Shown piece after piece: positions 8,354 to 18,260 of a DNA stretch of 64,000 nucleotides. A program made the position numbers and the translations under genes. The stretch's first letter is position 1. Each line of letters starts with the position of its first letter. A model generated the notes under the pieces. It worked only from the letters and a program-made list of their open reading frames with translations, was not told where the DNA came from and made no database searches. Source of the stretch: Tenuifilum thalassicum (lineage in GTDB: Bacteria; Bacteroidota; Bacteroidia; Bacteroidales; Tenuifilaceae); the NCBI RefSeq assembly GCF_013265555.1, contig NZ_CP041345.1, positions 1,596,581 to 1,660,580 of the forward strand, in the 5' to 3' direction.

Positions 8354-9682
8354 ATGGCTAAAAAACCTAAACTTAGTTTTTGGCAGATTTGGAACCTCAG
8401 CTTTGGATTTTTAGGGGTTCAGGCTGGATTTGCCTTACAAAATGCCAATGTTTCTCGCATACTTTCAAACTATGGTGCCGACCTGCATCATCTTTCATTT
8501 TTTTGGCTAGTTGCGCCAATAATGGGGCTTATAATTCAACCATGGGTAGGGGCGGCAAGTGATAGAACCTGGACTCGAATGGGGCGTCGTAAGCCTTTTA
8601 TATTTGGTGGTGCCATTGCTGCAGCCTTAGGCATGTTCTTTATGCCTAACTCACATATCGCTATGGCTATTATACCTCCTGTAGTATTTGGGGCTATTAT
8701 GCTTGCACTTATGGATGCCTCGTTTAATGTGACTTTCCAGCCATTTCGCTCTTTGGTTGCCGACATGACTCCCGATGAGCAAACAAATACTGGCTACTCA
8801 ATACAGACACTTCTTATAAATTTAGGAGCTGTAATTGGCTCATTTCTCCCTTTCGTTTTAACTAATTGGCTAGGTGTTGAAAACACAGCACCAGAAGGTA
8901 GTGTTCCGCCATCGGTAATTTGGTCGTTCTATATTGGTGGCTCAATACTACTTGTTTCTGTCCTTTGGACTGTTTTTACCACCAAGGAGTATAATCCAGA
9001 AGAGTTTAAGCAATACAATTCAACACCTGAGAGTAGTGTTACTGAGAAGCAAAGCTTTTGGCAAACTCTTATGTCAATGCCTGGCATTATGGGTAAACTT
9101 GCAGTAGTACAATTCTTTTCGTGGTTTGCCCTTTTTGCCATGTGGGTTTACACAACTCCTGCAGTGGCCCAGCATATATGGGGTACCGCTATTGGCGATT
9201 CTTCGACATCGGCTTATAACGAAGCTGCTAACTGGGTAGGTGTACTTTTTGGCCTATACAGCGTTTTTGCAGCTCTATTTTCAATCTTTCTCGATAAAAT
9301 AGCCAATTCCTTAGGGCGCGTAAAAACTTATTCACTCTCACTTCTGCTTGGCGCAATTGGCTACTTGTCGATGTATATATTTACAGGACAATATGCGTTA
9401 ATTTTTTCAATGGTTGGCGTTGGTATTGCTTGGGCTGCAATTCTTGCTATGCCATACGCAATTCTAGCGCGATCGCTCCCTGCCGATAGAATGGGGGTTT
9501 ATATGGGAATCTTTAATATAACTGTTGTTGTGCCCCAAATTGTTAGCGGGTTATTACTCGGAACAATTCTCAAGTTTGTATTTCACGAAAAGGCTATTTA
9601 TATGATTGTACTAGCAGGTATTTCAATGTTGCTTGCCGCTATTAGTGCAATTCTTTTTGTTAAAGAAACAAAAGCAGTATGA
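8354..9682 (+). CDS. MFS sugar:cation symporter, probable maltose transporter (MalT/SLC45-like)
   Basis: 442 aa with about 12 hydrophobic helices, in the inner membrane. The loop between helices 2 and 3 has SDRTWTRMGRRKPF, the RxGRR signature of the glycoside/SLC45-like porters that carry sucrose or maltose. The start is the ATG giving MAKKPKLSFWQIWNLSFGF; a longer TTG-started frame begins at 8327 but overlaps the promoter box. The stop overlaps the next gene by 4 bp (ATGA). With beta-phosphoglucomutase and a GH65 phosphorylase downstream, maltose is the likely substrate. The upstream LacI-type operators fit induction by sugar. Confidence 0.88.
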   Translation: MAKKPKLSFWQIWNLSFGFLGVQAGFALQNANVSRILSNYGADLHHLSFFWLVAPIMGLIIQPWVGAASDRTWTRMGRRKPFIFGGAIAAALGMFFMPNSHIAMAIIPPVVFGAIMLALMDASFNVTFQPFRSLVADMTPDEQTNTGYSIQTLLINLGAVIGSFLPFVLTNWLGVENTAPEGSVPPSVIWSFYIGGSILLVSVLWTVFTTKEYNPEEFKQYNSTPESSVTEKQSFWQTLMSMPGIMGKLAVVQFFSWFALFAMWVYTTPAVAQHIWGTAIGDSSTSAYNEAANWVGVLFGLYSVFAALFSIFLDKIANSLGRVKTYSLSLLLGAIGYLSMYIFTGQYALIFSMVGVGIAWAAILAMPYAILARSLPADRMGVYMGIFNITVVVPQIVSGLLLGTILKFVFHEKAIYMIVLAGISMLLAAISAILFVKETKAV

Positions 9683-10341
9683 TGAATAGTATAAAGGCTT
9701 GCATTTTCGATTTAGATGGGGTTGTAGTTGATACGGCAAAGTATCACTACCTTGCTTGGAAACGTTTGGCCAATGAGCTAGGATTTGAGTTCACCGAGCA
9801 GCATAACGAAAGGCTCAAAGGCGTTAGCCGTATGCGTTCCCTTGAAATTCTGCTTGAGGTTGGAGGAATATCTCTCCCAGATAATGAGATGGAGAAGTTA
9901 GCCTCAAAAAAGAATGCATGGTACGTTGAGTATATTCAGAAAATGACCCCAAGCGAAATACTTCCTGGTGCTAAGGAACTTCTTGAGGAGCTTAGAAGCA
10001 ATGGCATTAAGCTTTCGCTTGGTTCAGCAAGTAAAAATTCTCCCCTGATACTTGAACGTATCGGATTAAAAAATCATTTCGATGCTATTGTTGATGGTAA
10101 TTCTGTAACAATTGCAAAGCCTGCCCCTGATATTTTTCTAACAGCTGCTAATAAACTTGGCGTTGAGCCAGAAGAATGCGTGGTATTTGAAGATGCTGAG
10201 GCTGGTATTGAAGCTGCAATTAATGCTAAGATGCGTACGGTTGGAATTGGAAATCCACAGATACTTAATCGTGCCGATGTGGTAGTGCCTAATCTAAAGG
10301 ATTTTACATATAGTAAGTTAGTTGAAATATTTAAAAAATAA
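9679..10341 (+). CDS. pgmB: Beta-phosphoglucomutase
   Basis: 220 aa HAD-superfamily protein. The nucleophile motif is FDLDGVVVDTAKYHYLAWK, which carries the beta-PGM-specific DTA.YH..AWK residues. Motif II is in LGSASKNS, the Lys is in TIAKPAPDIF, and the acidic motif is FEDAEAGIEAA. It turns beta-glucose 1-phosphate, released by maltose phosphorylase, into glucose 6-phosphate in the cytoplasm. The start overlaps the porter stop (ATGA) and the GH65 gene follows after 6 bp, so the three are translated from one message. A second in-frame ATG is at 9682. Confidence 0.95.
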   Translation: MMNSIKACIFDLDGVVVDTAKYHYLAWKRLANELGFEFTEQHNERLKGVSRMRSLEILLEVGGISLPDNEMEKLASKKNAWYVEYIQKMTPSEILPGAKELLEELRSNGIKLSLGSASKNSPLILERIGLKNHFDAIVDGNSVTIAKPAPDIFLTAANKLGVEPEECVVFEDAEAGIEAAINAKMRTVGIGNPQILNRADVVVPNLKDFTYSKLVEIFKK

Positions 10342-10347
10342 AACGAT

Positions 10348-12672
10348 ATGAACCCTTATCTTAAACACGACGAGTGGTGCATCATTGAAGAAGGATTTGT
10401 TCCTGAAAATACTCGAGCTTCTGAAAGTATTTTCAGTATTGGCAATGGTGCAATGGGACAGCGTGCTAATTTCGAGGAGAAGTTCACTGGCAGCACCCTA
10501 CAGGGAAGCTATATTGGTGGCGTATATTACCCCGATAAAACCCGAGTTGGATGGTGGAAAAATGGCTACCCTGAATACTTTGCCAAGGTAATTAACTCTA
10601 CAAACTGGATTGGTATCAACGTCATTGTCAATGGTGATGAGCTCGATTTAGCCAAGTGTAAGGTCGACGAATTCCGAAGAGTGCTTAACATGAAGGAGGG
10701 ATACCTGGAGCGCTCATTTATAGCTGAAATGGAGAACGGGATAAAACTTGCCGTAAAGTCAACCCGATTCCTTAGCATGGTCGATACTGAGCTTGGCGCA
10801 ATACGTTACTCTGTTAAACCATTAAATGCCGATGCTACAATCGAACTACGCCCTTATCTTGATGCCGATGTTCGAAACGAGGATTCAAACTATGGCGAAA
10901 AATTCTGGGAGGTAGTTGATACTAGCTGCACCCCTAAAATAAGCTACATTGTTAGTCGCACTAAAAAGCTTGATTTTCATGTAGGCCACGCCATGCGCAA
11001 TTTTATTGCCTTAAATGGTAATATTGAGCACATTCAGCCAGAAGTCAACTCCTCAGCTATGTATGTTGAAAATATTTTCAAGGTTGAGGCAAAAGCTGGC
11101 GATGAGGTTACCCTTTATAAGTATGCAGCAGTTATTTCTAGCCTAAATCACGAAAAAGGTTCTTTTCCTAAAGTACTTGATAAGCTTATCGATGTAGCTG
11201 TTTCTAAGGGCTTTGACAAGATGCTGCAAGAGCAAAGTGATGCTTGGGCTGATATTTGGAAACACAGTGATATAACCATAGAAGGCGATGTTGCTGCTCA
11301 GCAAGGCATTCGTTTCAATATTTTCCAGCTAAGTCAAACCTATACTGGTAAAGATGAGCGTTTAAACATTGGCCCTAAAGGATTTACTGGCGAGAAGTAT
11401 GGCGGTTCAACCTATTGGGATACCGAAGCATACTGCCTGCCATTCTACATGGTAACACACGGTCAAAAGGTTGCCCGTCAGCTGCTATTATATCGATATA
11501 AACAGCTCGATAAAGCAATAGAAAATGCTCAAAAATTGGGCTTCACCGGTGGTGCTGCTCTTTACCCTATGGTTACCATGAATGGCGAGGAGTGCCACAA
11601 CGAGTGGGAAATAACCTTTGAGGAGATTCATCGTAATGGTGCTATTGCTTTCGCAATATACAACTATGTTCGCTATACAGACGACAAGAGCTATCTGGTT
11701 CACTTTGGCCTTGAAGTACTTATAGCTATTGCTCGTTTTTGGGCTCAGCGTGTAAACTTCTCGCAGGAGAAAGGTAAATACGTGATGCTAGGTGTTACCG
11801 GGCCAAACGAGTACGAAAATAATGTTAATAATAACTGGTACACAAGCACCATAGCTTGCTGGTGCATGGAATATGCCGAAGAAACGATTAACTATGTAAA
11901 ATCAGCTGATCCGGCAAAGTACAAAGAGTTGGCTGAGGCTATTAAATTCGACGAGGCCAAAGAAGTTGAGAAATGGCGTGACATTAGGAACAACATGTTC
12001 TTCCCTTTTGATGAGAAACTTGGTATCTTCTTACAACAGGAAGGATATATGGATAAGGAGCAGATATTGGTTAAGGACTTGGATCCCGAGGAACGACCAT
12101 TAAACCAAAAGTGGAGCTGGGACCGAATTCTTAGGTCGTGTTTCATAAAACAAGCCGATGTGCTTCAAGGTCTATACTTTTTAGAGGATCGTTACGATAC
12201 CGAAACCATCAAACGTAATTTCGACTTCTACGAGGCACGTACAGTACACGAGTCATCGCTCTCACCTTGCGTTCATAGCGTACTTGCATCTCGTATAGGA
12301 AATGTTGATAAGGCTTATGAGCTATACTTGCGAACAGCCCGCCTTGATCTTGACGACTATAACCGTGAGGTAAAGGAAGGTTTGCATATTACAAGTATGG
12401 CAGGTACTTGGATCTCCATTGTTGAAGGTTTTGGTGGTATGCGTGTAAGAAACGGCATGTTAACCTTTAATCCACTAATTCCCGATAAATGGAAATCCTA
12501 CAGTTTTAAAGTTTGGTTCCGCGAAAATATTCTCAAAATTGTTGTTTCGAGCACTCAAATAACAATCTTTAACGAGAGTGAAAGCTCGCTCACAATAAAA
12601 GTTTATGGTGTTGAGCATAAAGTTCCTGGTTCAAGTTCTATTAATGTTCCGGTTCAAAAACAGCTTTTTTAA
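10348..12672 (+). CDS. GH65 family phosphorylase, probable maltose phosphorylase
   Basis: 774 aa, normal for GH65. The N-terminal beta-sandwich (about 1-270) begins with WCIIEEGFVPENTRASESIF and SIGNGAMGQR. The (alpha/alpha)6 catalytic domain follows, with GGSTYWDTEAYCLPFY and the general-acid Glu488 in GVTGPNEYENN, the same place as in characterised maltose phosphorylases. The phosphate loop is near HESSLSPCVHS. There is no signal peptide, so it is cytoplasmic. It would split maltose with phosphate into glucose and beta-glucose 1-phosphate, the substrate of the preceding pgmB product. Trehalose or kojibiose phosphorylase cannot be excluded from sequence alone; the neighbourhood favours maltose. 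Confidence 0.92.
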   Translation: MNPYLKHDEWCIIEEGFVPENTRASESIFSIGNGAMGQRANFEEKFTGSTLQGSYIGGVYYPDKTRVGWWKNGYPEYFAKVINSTNWIGINVIVNGDELDLAKCKVDEFRRVLNMKEGYLERSFIAEMENGIKLAVKSTRFLSMVDTELGAIRYSVKPLNADATIELRPYLDADVRNEDSNYGEKFWEVVDTSCTPKISYIVSRTKKLDFHVGHAMRNFIALNGNIEHIQPEVNSSAMYVENIFKVEAKAGDEVTLYKYAAVISSLNHEKGSFPKVLDKLIDVAVSKGFDKMLQEQSDAWADIWKHSDITIEGDVAAQQGIRFNIFQLSQTYTGKDERLNIGPKGFTGEKYGGSTYWDTEAYCLPFYMVTHGQKVARQLLLYRYKQLDKAIENAQKLGFTGGAALYPMVTMNGEECHNEWEITFEEIHRNGAIAFAIYNYVRYTDDKSYLVHFGLEVLIAIARFWAQRVNFSQEKGKYVMLGVTGPNEYENNVNNNWYTSTIACWCMEYAEETINYVKSADPAKYKELAEAIKFDEAKEVEKWRDIRNNMFFPFDEKLGIFLQQEGYMDKEQILVKDLDPEERPLNQKWSWDRILRSCFIKQADVLQGLYFLEDRYDTETIKRNFDFYEARTVHESSLSPCVHSVLASRIGNVDKAYELYLRTARLDLDDYNREVKEGLHITSMAGTWISIVEGFGGMRVRNGMLTFNPLIPDKWKSYSFKVWFRENILKIVVSSTQITIFNESESSLTIKVYGVEHKVPGSSSINVPVQKQLF

Positions 12673-12690
12673 GCCTTAACTAAAAAAGTT

Positions 12691-12698
12691 TACCTTTG
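12691..12698 (+). promoter_or_regulatory. Putative -7 box upstream of the aldolase gene
   Basis: TACCTTTG fits TAnnTTTG and is 23 bp before the ATG at 12722, in the 49-bp gap after GH65. It suggests that the aldolase has its own promoter and is not only read through from the glucan operon. Confidence 0.45.
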
Positions 12699-12721
12699 TG
12701 TTGGAATTTAAATAAGTAGAT

Positions 12722-13786
12722 ATGAAAAGATTTAAACCAGGTGTTATTACCGGAAAAGAATTGCAGGAACTATTTGCTATCGCAAAAGCTGAACAATTTG
12801 CATTACCTGCTGTAAATGTTACTGGAACAAATACAATGAATGCTGTGCTTGAAACTGCTCGTGAAGTGGCTTCGCCAGTTATCATTCAATTCTCGAATAG
12901 TGGTGCATCGTTTGTTGCTGGAAAATCCTTATCAAATGATGCACAGCAAGCAAGCATTCTTGGAGCCATTAGTGGGGCTAAGCATGTTCATCTCTTAGCC
13001 GAAGCATATGGCGTGCCCGTTGTGTTACATACCGATCATGCTGCAAAAAAGCTTTTACCCTGGATTGATGGTTTGCTTGATGCTGGCGAAAAGCATTTTC
13101 GTGAAACAGGTAAGCCATTGTTTAGTTCGCATATGCTCGACTTATCAGAGGAGCCTATAGAAGAAAATATCGAAATTTGTAAGCGATATCTAGAGCGCAT
13201 GTCAAAAATGGGCATGACCCTCGAAATTGAACTTGGTGTAACAGGCGGCGAAGAGGATGGTGTTGATAATACAAATGTTGAAAGCTCTAAGCTTTACACC
13301 CAACCCGAGGAGGTAGCCTACGCTTACGAGGAGCTTATGAAGATAAGCCCAAACTTTACCATTGCTGCTTCATTTGGCAATGTTCATGGCGTTTACAAGC
13401 CTGGTAATGTGGTTCTTAGTCCGATTATCTTGAAAAACTCTCAGGAGCTAATCAAACAAAAGTTTGGCACAAACGATAAGCCAGTAAACTTTGTATTCCA
13501 TGGTGGAAGTGGCTCAGAGAAAGAAAAAATTACTGAGGCCATAAGCTATGGAGTTATAAAGATGAATATCGATACCGACTTGCAATGGGCATTCTGGGAG
13601 GGAATCAAAAACTATTACGAGGCTAAAAAGGATTACCTTCAAGGTCAAATCGGTAACCCCGACGGCGACGATGCACCTAATAAAAAGTATTACGACCCAC
13701 GTGTTTGGCTACGCAAAGGCGAAGAGTCTATTGTTGCTCGACTTAAAGAAGCCTTTGCCGATTTAAACGCTATTGGTCGTGGATAG
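12722..13786 (+). CDS. fbaA: Class II fructose-bisphosphate aldolase
   Basis: 354 aa, the length of FbaA-type (class IIA) enzymes. Zinc-binding and catalytic regions are visible: VLHTDHAAKKLLPW, LEIELGVTGGEEDGV, FGNVHGVYKPGNV, FHGGSGSEKEKI and the phosphate/K+ site MNIDTDLQWAFW. It interconverts fructose 1,6-bisphosphate with dihydroxyacetone phosphate and glyceraldehyde 3-phosphate in glycolysis. It follows the maltose genes and is followed by a strong terminator, so glycolytic capacity may be coupled to glucan use. Confidence 0.97.
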   Translation: MKRFKPGVITGKELQELFAIAKAEQFALPAVNVTGTNTMNAVLETAREVASPVIIQFSNSGASFVAGKSLSNDAQQASILGAISGAKHVHLLAEAYGVPVVLHTDHAAKKLLPWIDGLLDAGEKHFRETGKPLFSSHMLDLSEEPIEENIEICKRYLERMSKMGMTLEIELGVTGGEEDGVDNTNVESSKLYTQPEEVAYAYEELMKISPNFTIAASFGNVHGVYKPGNVVLSPIILKNSQELIKQKFGTNDKPVNFVFHGGSGSEKEKITEAISYGVIKMNIDTDLQWAFWEGIKNYYEAKKDYLQGQIGNPDGDDAPNKKYYDPRVWLRKGEESIVARLKEAFADLNAIGRG

Positions 13787-13843
13787 CATAAAGTAAAAAG
13801 CCTTTCTGTTTTTAGTGTCCAAAGGCGATTTGCTTAACATTTT

Positions 13844-13876
13844 AGGGCTGTTGGGGATTCTCTAACAGCCCTTTTT
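13844..13876 (+). terminator. Rho-independent terminator after the aldolase gene
   Basis: Stem AGGGCTGTT (13844-13852) pairs with AACAGCCCT (13864-13872), 11-nt loop, followed by Ts. Confidence 0.85.
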
Positions 13877-13908
13877 GTATGTAACCGAAAACAAGTTAAA
13901 CTAATAAA

Positions 13909-15762
13909 ATGAGAAAAAAACAGCTAATTTTATTGTTGTCGTCAATAGCCATTGCAATGACAACTCTGGCACAAAACCCGATTGAAAGGGTAGAGCCACC
14001 CTTTTGGTGGGTAGGCATGAACAATCCTAACCTACAACTTTTGATCTATGGAAAAGATATTTCCAAAGCTCGAGTAACAGTAAATAACCCTAATGTTGAA
14101 TTACTTGGGGTAGAAAAAGTTGAAAATCAAAATTATCTATTCTTAAACCTTGCTGTAAAAAAAGATGCTAAGCCTGGCATGGTGAAAATCGAATTTGATT
14201 TTCCTAAAGGAAAGCAATTCATTTACAGTTACGAGCTGAAGCCTCGCCAGGAAGGTTCGGCCAACAGGAAGGGATTTGATAATACCGATGTGGTTTACCT
14301 GGTCTACCCCGATAGGTTCTCAAATGGTGACCCTACTAACGACGAAGTTGATGGATATCCTGATAAGCTGGATAGAAAAGACCCCTATGCTCGACATGGT
14401 GGTGACATTAAAGGCATTGAAAATCACTTGGATTATTTTAAACAGCTTGGCGTTACAGCACTTTGGCTAAATCCTGTTTTAGAAAATAATCAACCAGCCT
14501 GGTCTTACCACGGATACGCTATAACCGATTTTTATAAGGTTGACCCTCGATTAGGTAGCAACGATTCTTATAGAAGTTTTGTGGCAAAAGCTCATGAGAA
14601 TGGCTTAAAGGTTATTAAGGACATGGTGTTTAATCATTGTGGGAGCCAACACTGGTGGATGAAGGATGTACCTATGAAAAGCTGGTTTAACCTTTACCCC
14701 GACTACAAACGAACCAACTACCGAATACCTACAACTTTCGACCCTCATGCTTCCGTTGCCGACAGCAGCATTATGGCTAATGGCTGGTTCGATGGTCATA
14801 TGCCCGACCTTAATCAACGTAACCCTTACTTGGCCAACTACCTTATACAGAACAGTATTTGGTGGATTGAATTTGCTGGTTTAGATGGTATTCGAATGGA
14901 TACTCACCCATACTGCGATAAGCACTTTATGTCGCGCTGGTGTGATGCTGTAAAAAACGAATATCCTAACTTTAGTATAGTTGGTGAAACCTGGGTGAAT
15001 TATCCATCATGGGTAGCCTACTGGCAAAAAGATGCACCAAATCGCGATGGCTATAACTCTAACCTTGAAATCGTAATGGATTTTCCATTAATGATTGCCT
15101 TACAGAAAGCGTTTGATGAAAAGGACGGCTGGGACACTGGTCTTGCACGAATTTATGAAATACTCGCCCACGATTTTTTATACCCAAATCCTAACAAGCT
15201 CTTCATCTTTGCCGATAATCATGATATAGGCCGTTTTCAACCCGACTCATCCATGGCATTGGGTCGCCTTAAGCTAGCCATGGCGTTTTTGCTTACAACA
15301 CGTGGCATACCTCAAATTTACTATGGTACTGAAATCCTACTACCTGGAGACAAATCCAAAGGTGGCGATGGGGATATTCGTCGCGATTTTCCTGGAGGTT
15401 GGGCCAACGACAACAAATCGGCTTTCACCTCAGAGGGTAGAACAAAGCGCCAAAATGAAATATGGAATTATATGTCGACAATACTTAGCTGGCGCAAAAC
15501 TGCATCTGCAATTCATAATGGGAAATTAACCCATTTCATCCCCGAAAATGGGGTTTACGTTTACTTTCGTCATAACGAGGAACAAGTGGTTATGGTTATC
15601 CTTCATAATGGATACCAGCCCAAAGTTTTAGATACTTCCAGATTTGCTGAGTTCCTTTCAAATAAAAGCTATGGAACAGACATCATAACGGGTAAGAGGT
15701 TGGATGACCTTTCAAAAATTCAACTTTCACCTCGTTCTGCCATGATAATTGAAATAAAGTAA
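13909..15762 (+). CDS. SusA-like periplasmic neopullulanase / cyclomaltodextrinase (GH13)
   Basis: 617 aa. A Sec signal peptide is at 1-21 (hydrophobic LILLLSSIAIAMTTLA, then QN). The N-terminal beta-domain starts NPIERVEPPFWWVGMNN, as in Bacteroides SusA and cyclomaltodextrinases. The catalytic barrel has region I DMVFNHCGS, region II GIRMD with nucleophile D331, region III VGETW with acid/base E360, and region IV FADNHD with D439. A C-terminal beta-domain completes it. It should cut maltooligosaccharides or pullulan in the periplasm and deliver maltose to the porter encoded at 8.35 kb. It begins after a terminator and is followed 23 bp later by a second GH13 gene. Confidence 0.94.
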   Translation: MRKKQLILLLSSIAIAMTTLAQNPIERVEPPFWWVGMNNPNLQLLIYGKDISKARVTVNNPNVELLGVEKVENQNYLFLNLAVKKDAKPGMVKIEFDFPKGKQFIYSYELKPRQEGSANRKGFDNTDVVYLVYPDRFSNGDPTNDEVDGYPDKLDRKDPYARHGGDIKGIENHLDYFKQLGVTALWLNPVLENNQPAWSYHGYAITDFYKVDPRLGSNDSYRSFVAKAHENGLKVIKDMVFNHCGSQHWWMKDVPMKSWFNLYPDYKRTNYRIPTTFDPHASVADSSIMANGWFDGHMPDLNQRNPYLANYLIQNSIWWIEFAGLDGIRMDTHPYCDKHFMSRWCDAVKNEYPNFSIVGETWVNYPSWVAYWQKDAPNRDGYNSNLEIVMDFPLMIALQKAFDEKDGWDTGLARIYEILAHDFLYPNPNKLFIFADNHDIGRFQPDSSMALGRLKLAMAFLLTTRGIPQIYYGTEILLPGDKSKGGDGDIRRDFPGGWANDNKSAFTSEGRTKRQNEIWNYMSTILSWRKTASAIHNGKLTHFIPENGVYVYFRHNEEQVVMVILHNGYQPKVLDTSRFAEFLSNKSYGTDIITGKRLDDLSKIQLSPRSAMIIEIK

Positions 15763-15785
15763 AAAAAACGAAAAATCGTAAAAGT

Positions 15786-18164
15786 ATGAAATTCAGATTA
15801 TTAATATTGATTATTGCAACTTTTTTGCCAAGTTCTTGTCAAAAGAGTGTGATGCTCGATGATGCCACAAATGAACCATTAGTTACTAATCCTTTAACTG
15901 CTATTCAGCTGGCAGGAGATAGCACACTGGTTTACTTAACAGATTACTTTCCTGATCCATCAAAAATTGATTCGGTATCAGTACCATCGCCATTTAATTT
16001 CCGCCTATCTAGCGATAAAGCATTCCTTGCTTTAAAAGTTGATAACCAAAAATTACCTATTCTTTCAACAATATTCATATGGTCGAAAGGCGATAAGTAC
16101 TGCTTACTGGTTAGGAAGAACAGGAAATTGCCTGTTACATTCACGTATAACCCTAAGGGTAGAAAGGTCAGCAAGGTTCAACTAGCAGGTCAAATTAACG
16201 ATTGGAACCCCAATGCTACTAATCTAACTTTCGATGGCAAATTGTACAAAACCACTATGCTGTTGAATCCTGGAAGGTATCACTATCAGGTAGTTGTCGA
16301 TGGCAAGTGGATGCTCGACCCTTCAAATCCTGTTAAAGAGGATAACGGAATGGGCGGCTTTAACTCCGTTCTAACTGTGGGAAATACAAACCCAGAACTA
16401 CTTCCTAAACTTGTTCCATTTTCCACAAATGGTAATAGAATACAAATTAAAGTTAAAGGTGAAATTGATAAACTTATCGTTCTATGGCAGAATTACTTAC
16501 TTGACGATAAGTTCATTAAGTTAAATGATGATGTTTTTGAAATTACTATTCCTGAAAATGCACGTTTCTATAAACGATCGCATATACGGATTTGGAGTTA
16601 TAATCAGTATGGCGAATCAAACAATCTGTTAATCCCGCTCGAAGGGGATAGGGTAGTTACCAATCCCTCGCAACTTACACGAAGCGATAAACATGCTCAG
16701 GTTATGTATTTTCTTATGGTTGACCGTTTTTATAACGGCAATCCTAATAACGATTTTAAAGTTGATGACCCCGAGGTTCATCCTAAAGCAAACTACCACG
16801 GCGGTGATTTAAAAGGTGTTACACAAAAAATTAAGGATGGGTATTTTACTCAATTGGGAATCAACACGATATGGCTGTCGCCAATTACCCAAAACCCTTT
16901 GGGTGCCTGGGGACTTTATCCTGAACCTCGAACCAAATTTTCAGGTTATCATGGATACTGGCCAATTTCTTCAACTAAAGTTGATTTCAGGTTTGGAACC
17001 GAAAAAGAGCTAAATGAGCTTATTGATGAGGCTCATAAACGCAACATGAATGTGATTCTCGATTATGTTGCAAACCATGTTCATAAGGAGCATCCGCTAT
17101 ATAAGAACCACCCCGATTGGGCTACTTCGCTTTACTTACCCGATGGCACTTTAAATACTGAGAAGTGGGATGAATATCGCCTTACAACGTGGTTCGACAC
17201 CTTTCTTCCAACCCTTGATCTTGAACGCCCCGAAGTTTATGAACCCATGACCGATTCGGCACTGTTCTGGGTTACCCATTACGATCTCGATGGGTTCCGA
17301 CATGATGCTACAAAGCATATCCATGAGAATTTTTGGCGTAGGCTTACACAGAAAATCAAGCTAACCATACCCAACAAATCTGTATACCAAATTGGCGAGA
17401 CTTATGGTAGCTATGAGCTTATTGCAAGCTACATTGGCAGCGGCATGCTCGATGCTCAGTTCGATTTCAACGTTTACGATGCAGCTGTATCTGCATTTGC
17501 CCGAAGCGATTACCCCTTCAATAAGCTCGATGCTGCTTTGCACCAAACCTTTAGCTATTTTGGTTGGGTGAATCTAATGGGGTATATCTCCAGCAATCAG
17601 GATAGAGCTCGTTTTATTTCCTACGCTGGAGGCGATTTAAGATTCGATGAGGATGCCAAAAAAGCAGGCTGGACGCGTGAAATTGGCGTTGGCGACACGC
17701 TAGCATATTCAAAGTTGTGCATGCTTAACGCTTTTAATATGACCATTCCGGGTATCCCAACCATTTACTATGGCGATGAGTTTGGCATGCCTGGCGGCAA
17801 CGACCCCGATAACCGCCGCATGATGAAATTTGACGGGCTAACGCCTCTGGAGAAAAAAACTTTTGAAACAGTTACCAAGCTGGTTAAAATTCGGAGGAAT
17901 AATCTTGCACTTGTTTATGGTGACTTTCAAACGCTATTAGCAAACGGTGATGTTTATGTTTATTCTCGTAAGTATTTTGAGAACAACGCAGTAGTGCTTT
18001 TTAATAAATCGAAAAATAAGAAAGTAATTGAAATTAAAATCACTGATTACCTGTTAAATACACACTTTTACTCGAACTTCAATTCTAAATTTTTGGTTCA
18101 AAACGGAAAACTTAAAGTAACGCTAAAACCATTTAGCTTCGAAATTCTCACATCAAAGATTTAA
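15786..18164 (+). CDS. Lipoprotein alpha-amylase-family enzyme (GH13) with CBM48-like domain
   Basis: 792 aa. The leader FLPSSCQKS is a lipobox with Cys19, so the protein is a lipoprotein, perhaps surface exposed as SusG is. A CBM48/AMPK-type domain at about 130-200 has VQLAGQINDWNPN and YHYQVVVDGKWMLDP. The GH13 barrel follows: region I DYVANHVH, region II GFRHD with D507, region III IGETYG with E538. Region IV reads SNQDRARF, so the third acid D606 is kept but the usual His of NHD is Gln. It probably cuts starch-like glucans at the cell surface or periplasm and feeds the SusA-like enzyme encoded just upstream. Exact specificity is unknown. Confidence 0.9.
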   Translation: MKFRLLILIIATFLPSSCQKSVMLDDATNEPLVTNPLTAIQLAGDSTLVYLTDYFPDPSKIDSVSVPSPFNFRLSSDKAFLALKVDNQKLPILSTIFIWSKGDKYCLLVRKNRKLPVTFTYNPKGRKVSKVQLAGQINDWNPNATNLTFDGKLYKTTMLLNPGRYHYQVVVDGKWMLDPSNPVKEDNGMGGFNSVLTVGNTNPELLPKLVPFSTNGNRIQIKVKGEIDKLIVLWQNYLLDDKFIKLNDDVFEITIPENARFYKRSHIRIWSYNQYGESNNLLIPLEGDRVVTNPSQLTRSDKHAQVMYFLMVDRFYNGNPNNDFKVDDPEVHPKANYHGGDLKGVTQKIKDGYFTQLGINTIWLSPITQNPLGAWGLYPEPRTKFSGYHGYWPISSTKVDFRFGTEKELNELIDEAHKRNMNVILDYVANHVHKEHPLYKNHPDWATSLYLPDGTLNTEKWDEYRLTTWFDTFLPTLDLERPEVYEPMTDSALFWVTHYDLDGFRHDATKHIHENFWRRLTQKIKLTIPNKSVYQIGETYGSYELIASYIGSGMLDAQFDFNVYDAAVSAFARSDYPFNKLDAALHQTFSYFGWVNLMGYISSNQDRARFISYAGGDLRFDEDAKKAGWTREIGVGDTLAYSKLCMLNAFNMTIPGIPTIYYGDEFGMPGGNDPDNRRMMKFDGLTPLEKKTFETVTKLVKIRRNNLALVYGDFQTLLANGDVYVYSRKYFENNAVVLFNKSKNKKVIEIKITDYLLNTHFYSNFNSKFLVQNGKLKVTLKPFSFEILTSKI

Positions 18165-18188
18165 CAGTAAGAAATTAAAATAACAGGG

Positions 18189-18216
18189 GGTCAGATGTAA
18201 TCTGGCCTTCTTTTTT
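18189..18216 (+). terminator. Rho-independent terminator after the GH13 pair
   Basis: GGTCAGAT (18189-18196) pairs with ATCTGGCC (18200-18207) with one G-U pair and a 3-nt loop, followed by TTC and six Ts. Confidence 0.75.
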
Positions 18217-18225
18217 AAAGAATTT

Positions 18226-18257
18226 AAAAAGAAAAAGCCCAGCATTTCTGCTGGGCT
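18226..18257 (-). terminator. Terminator of tRNA-Lys
   Basis: A perfect 9-bp stem, AGCCCAGCA and TGCTGGGCT with a 4-nt loop (18236-18257). Read on the minus strand it is followed by TTTTTCTTTTT. Confidence 0.88.
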
Positions 18258-18260
18258 ATC

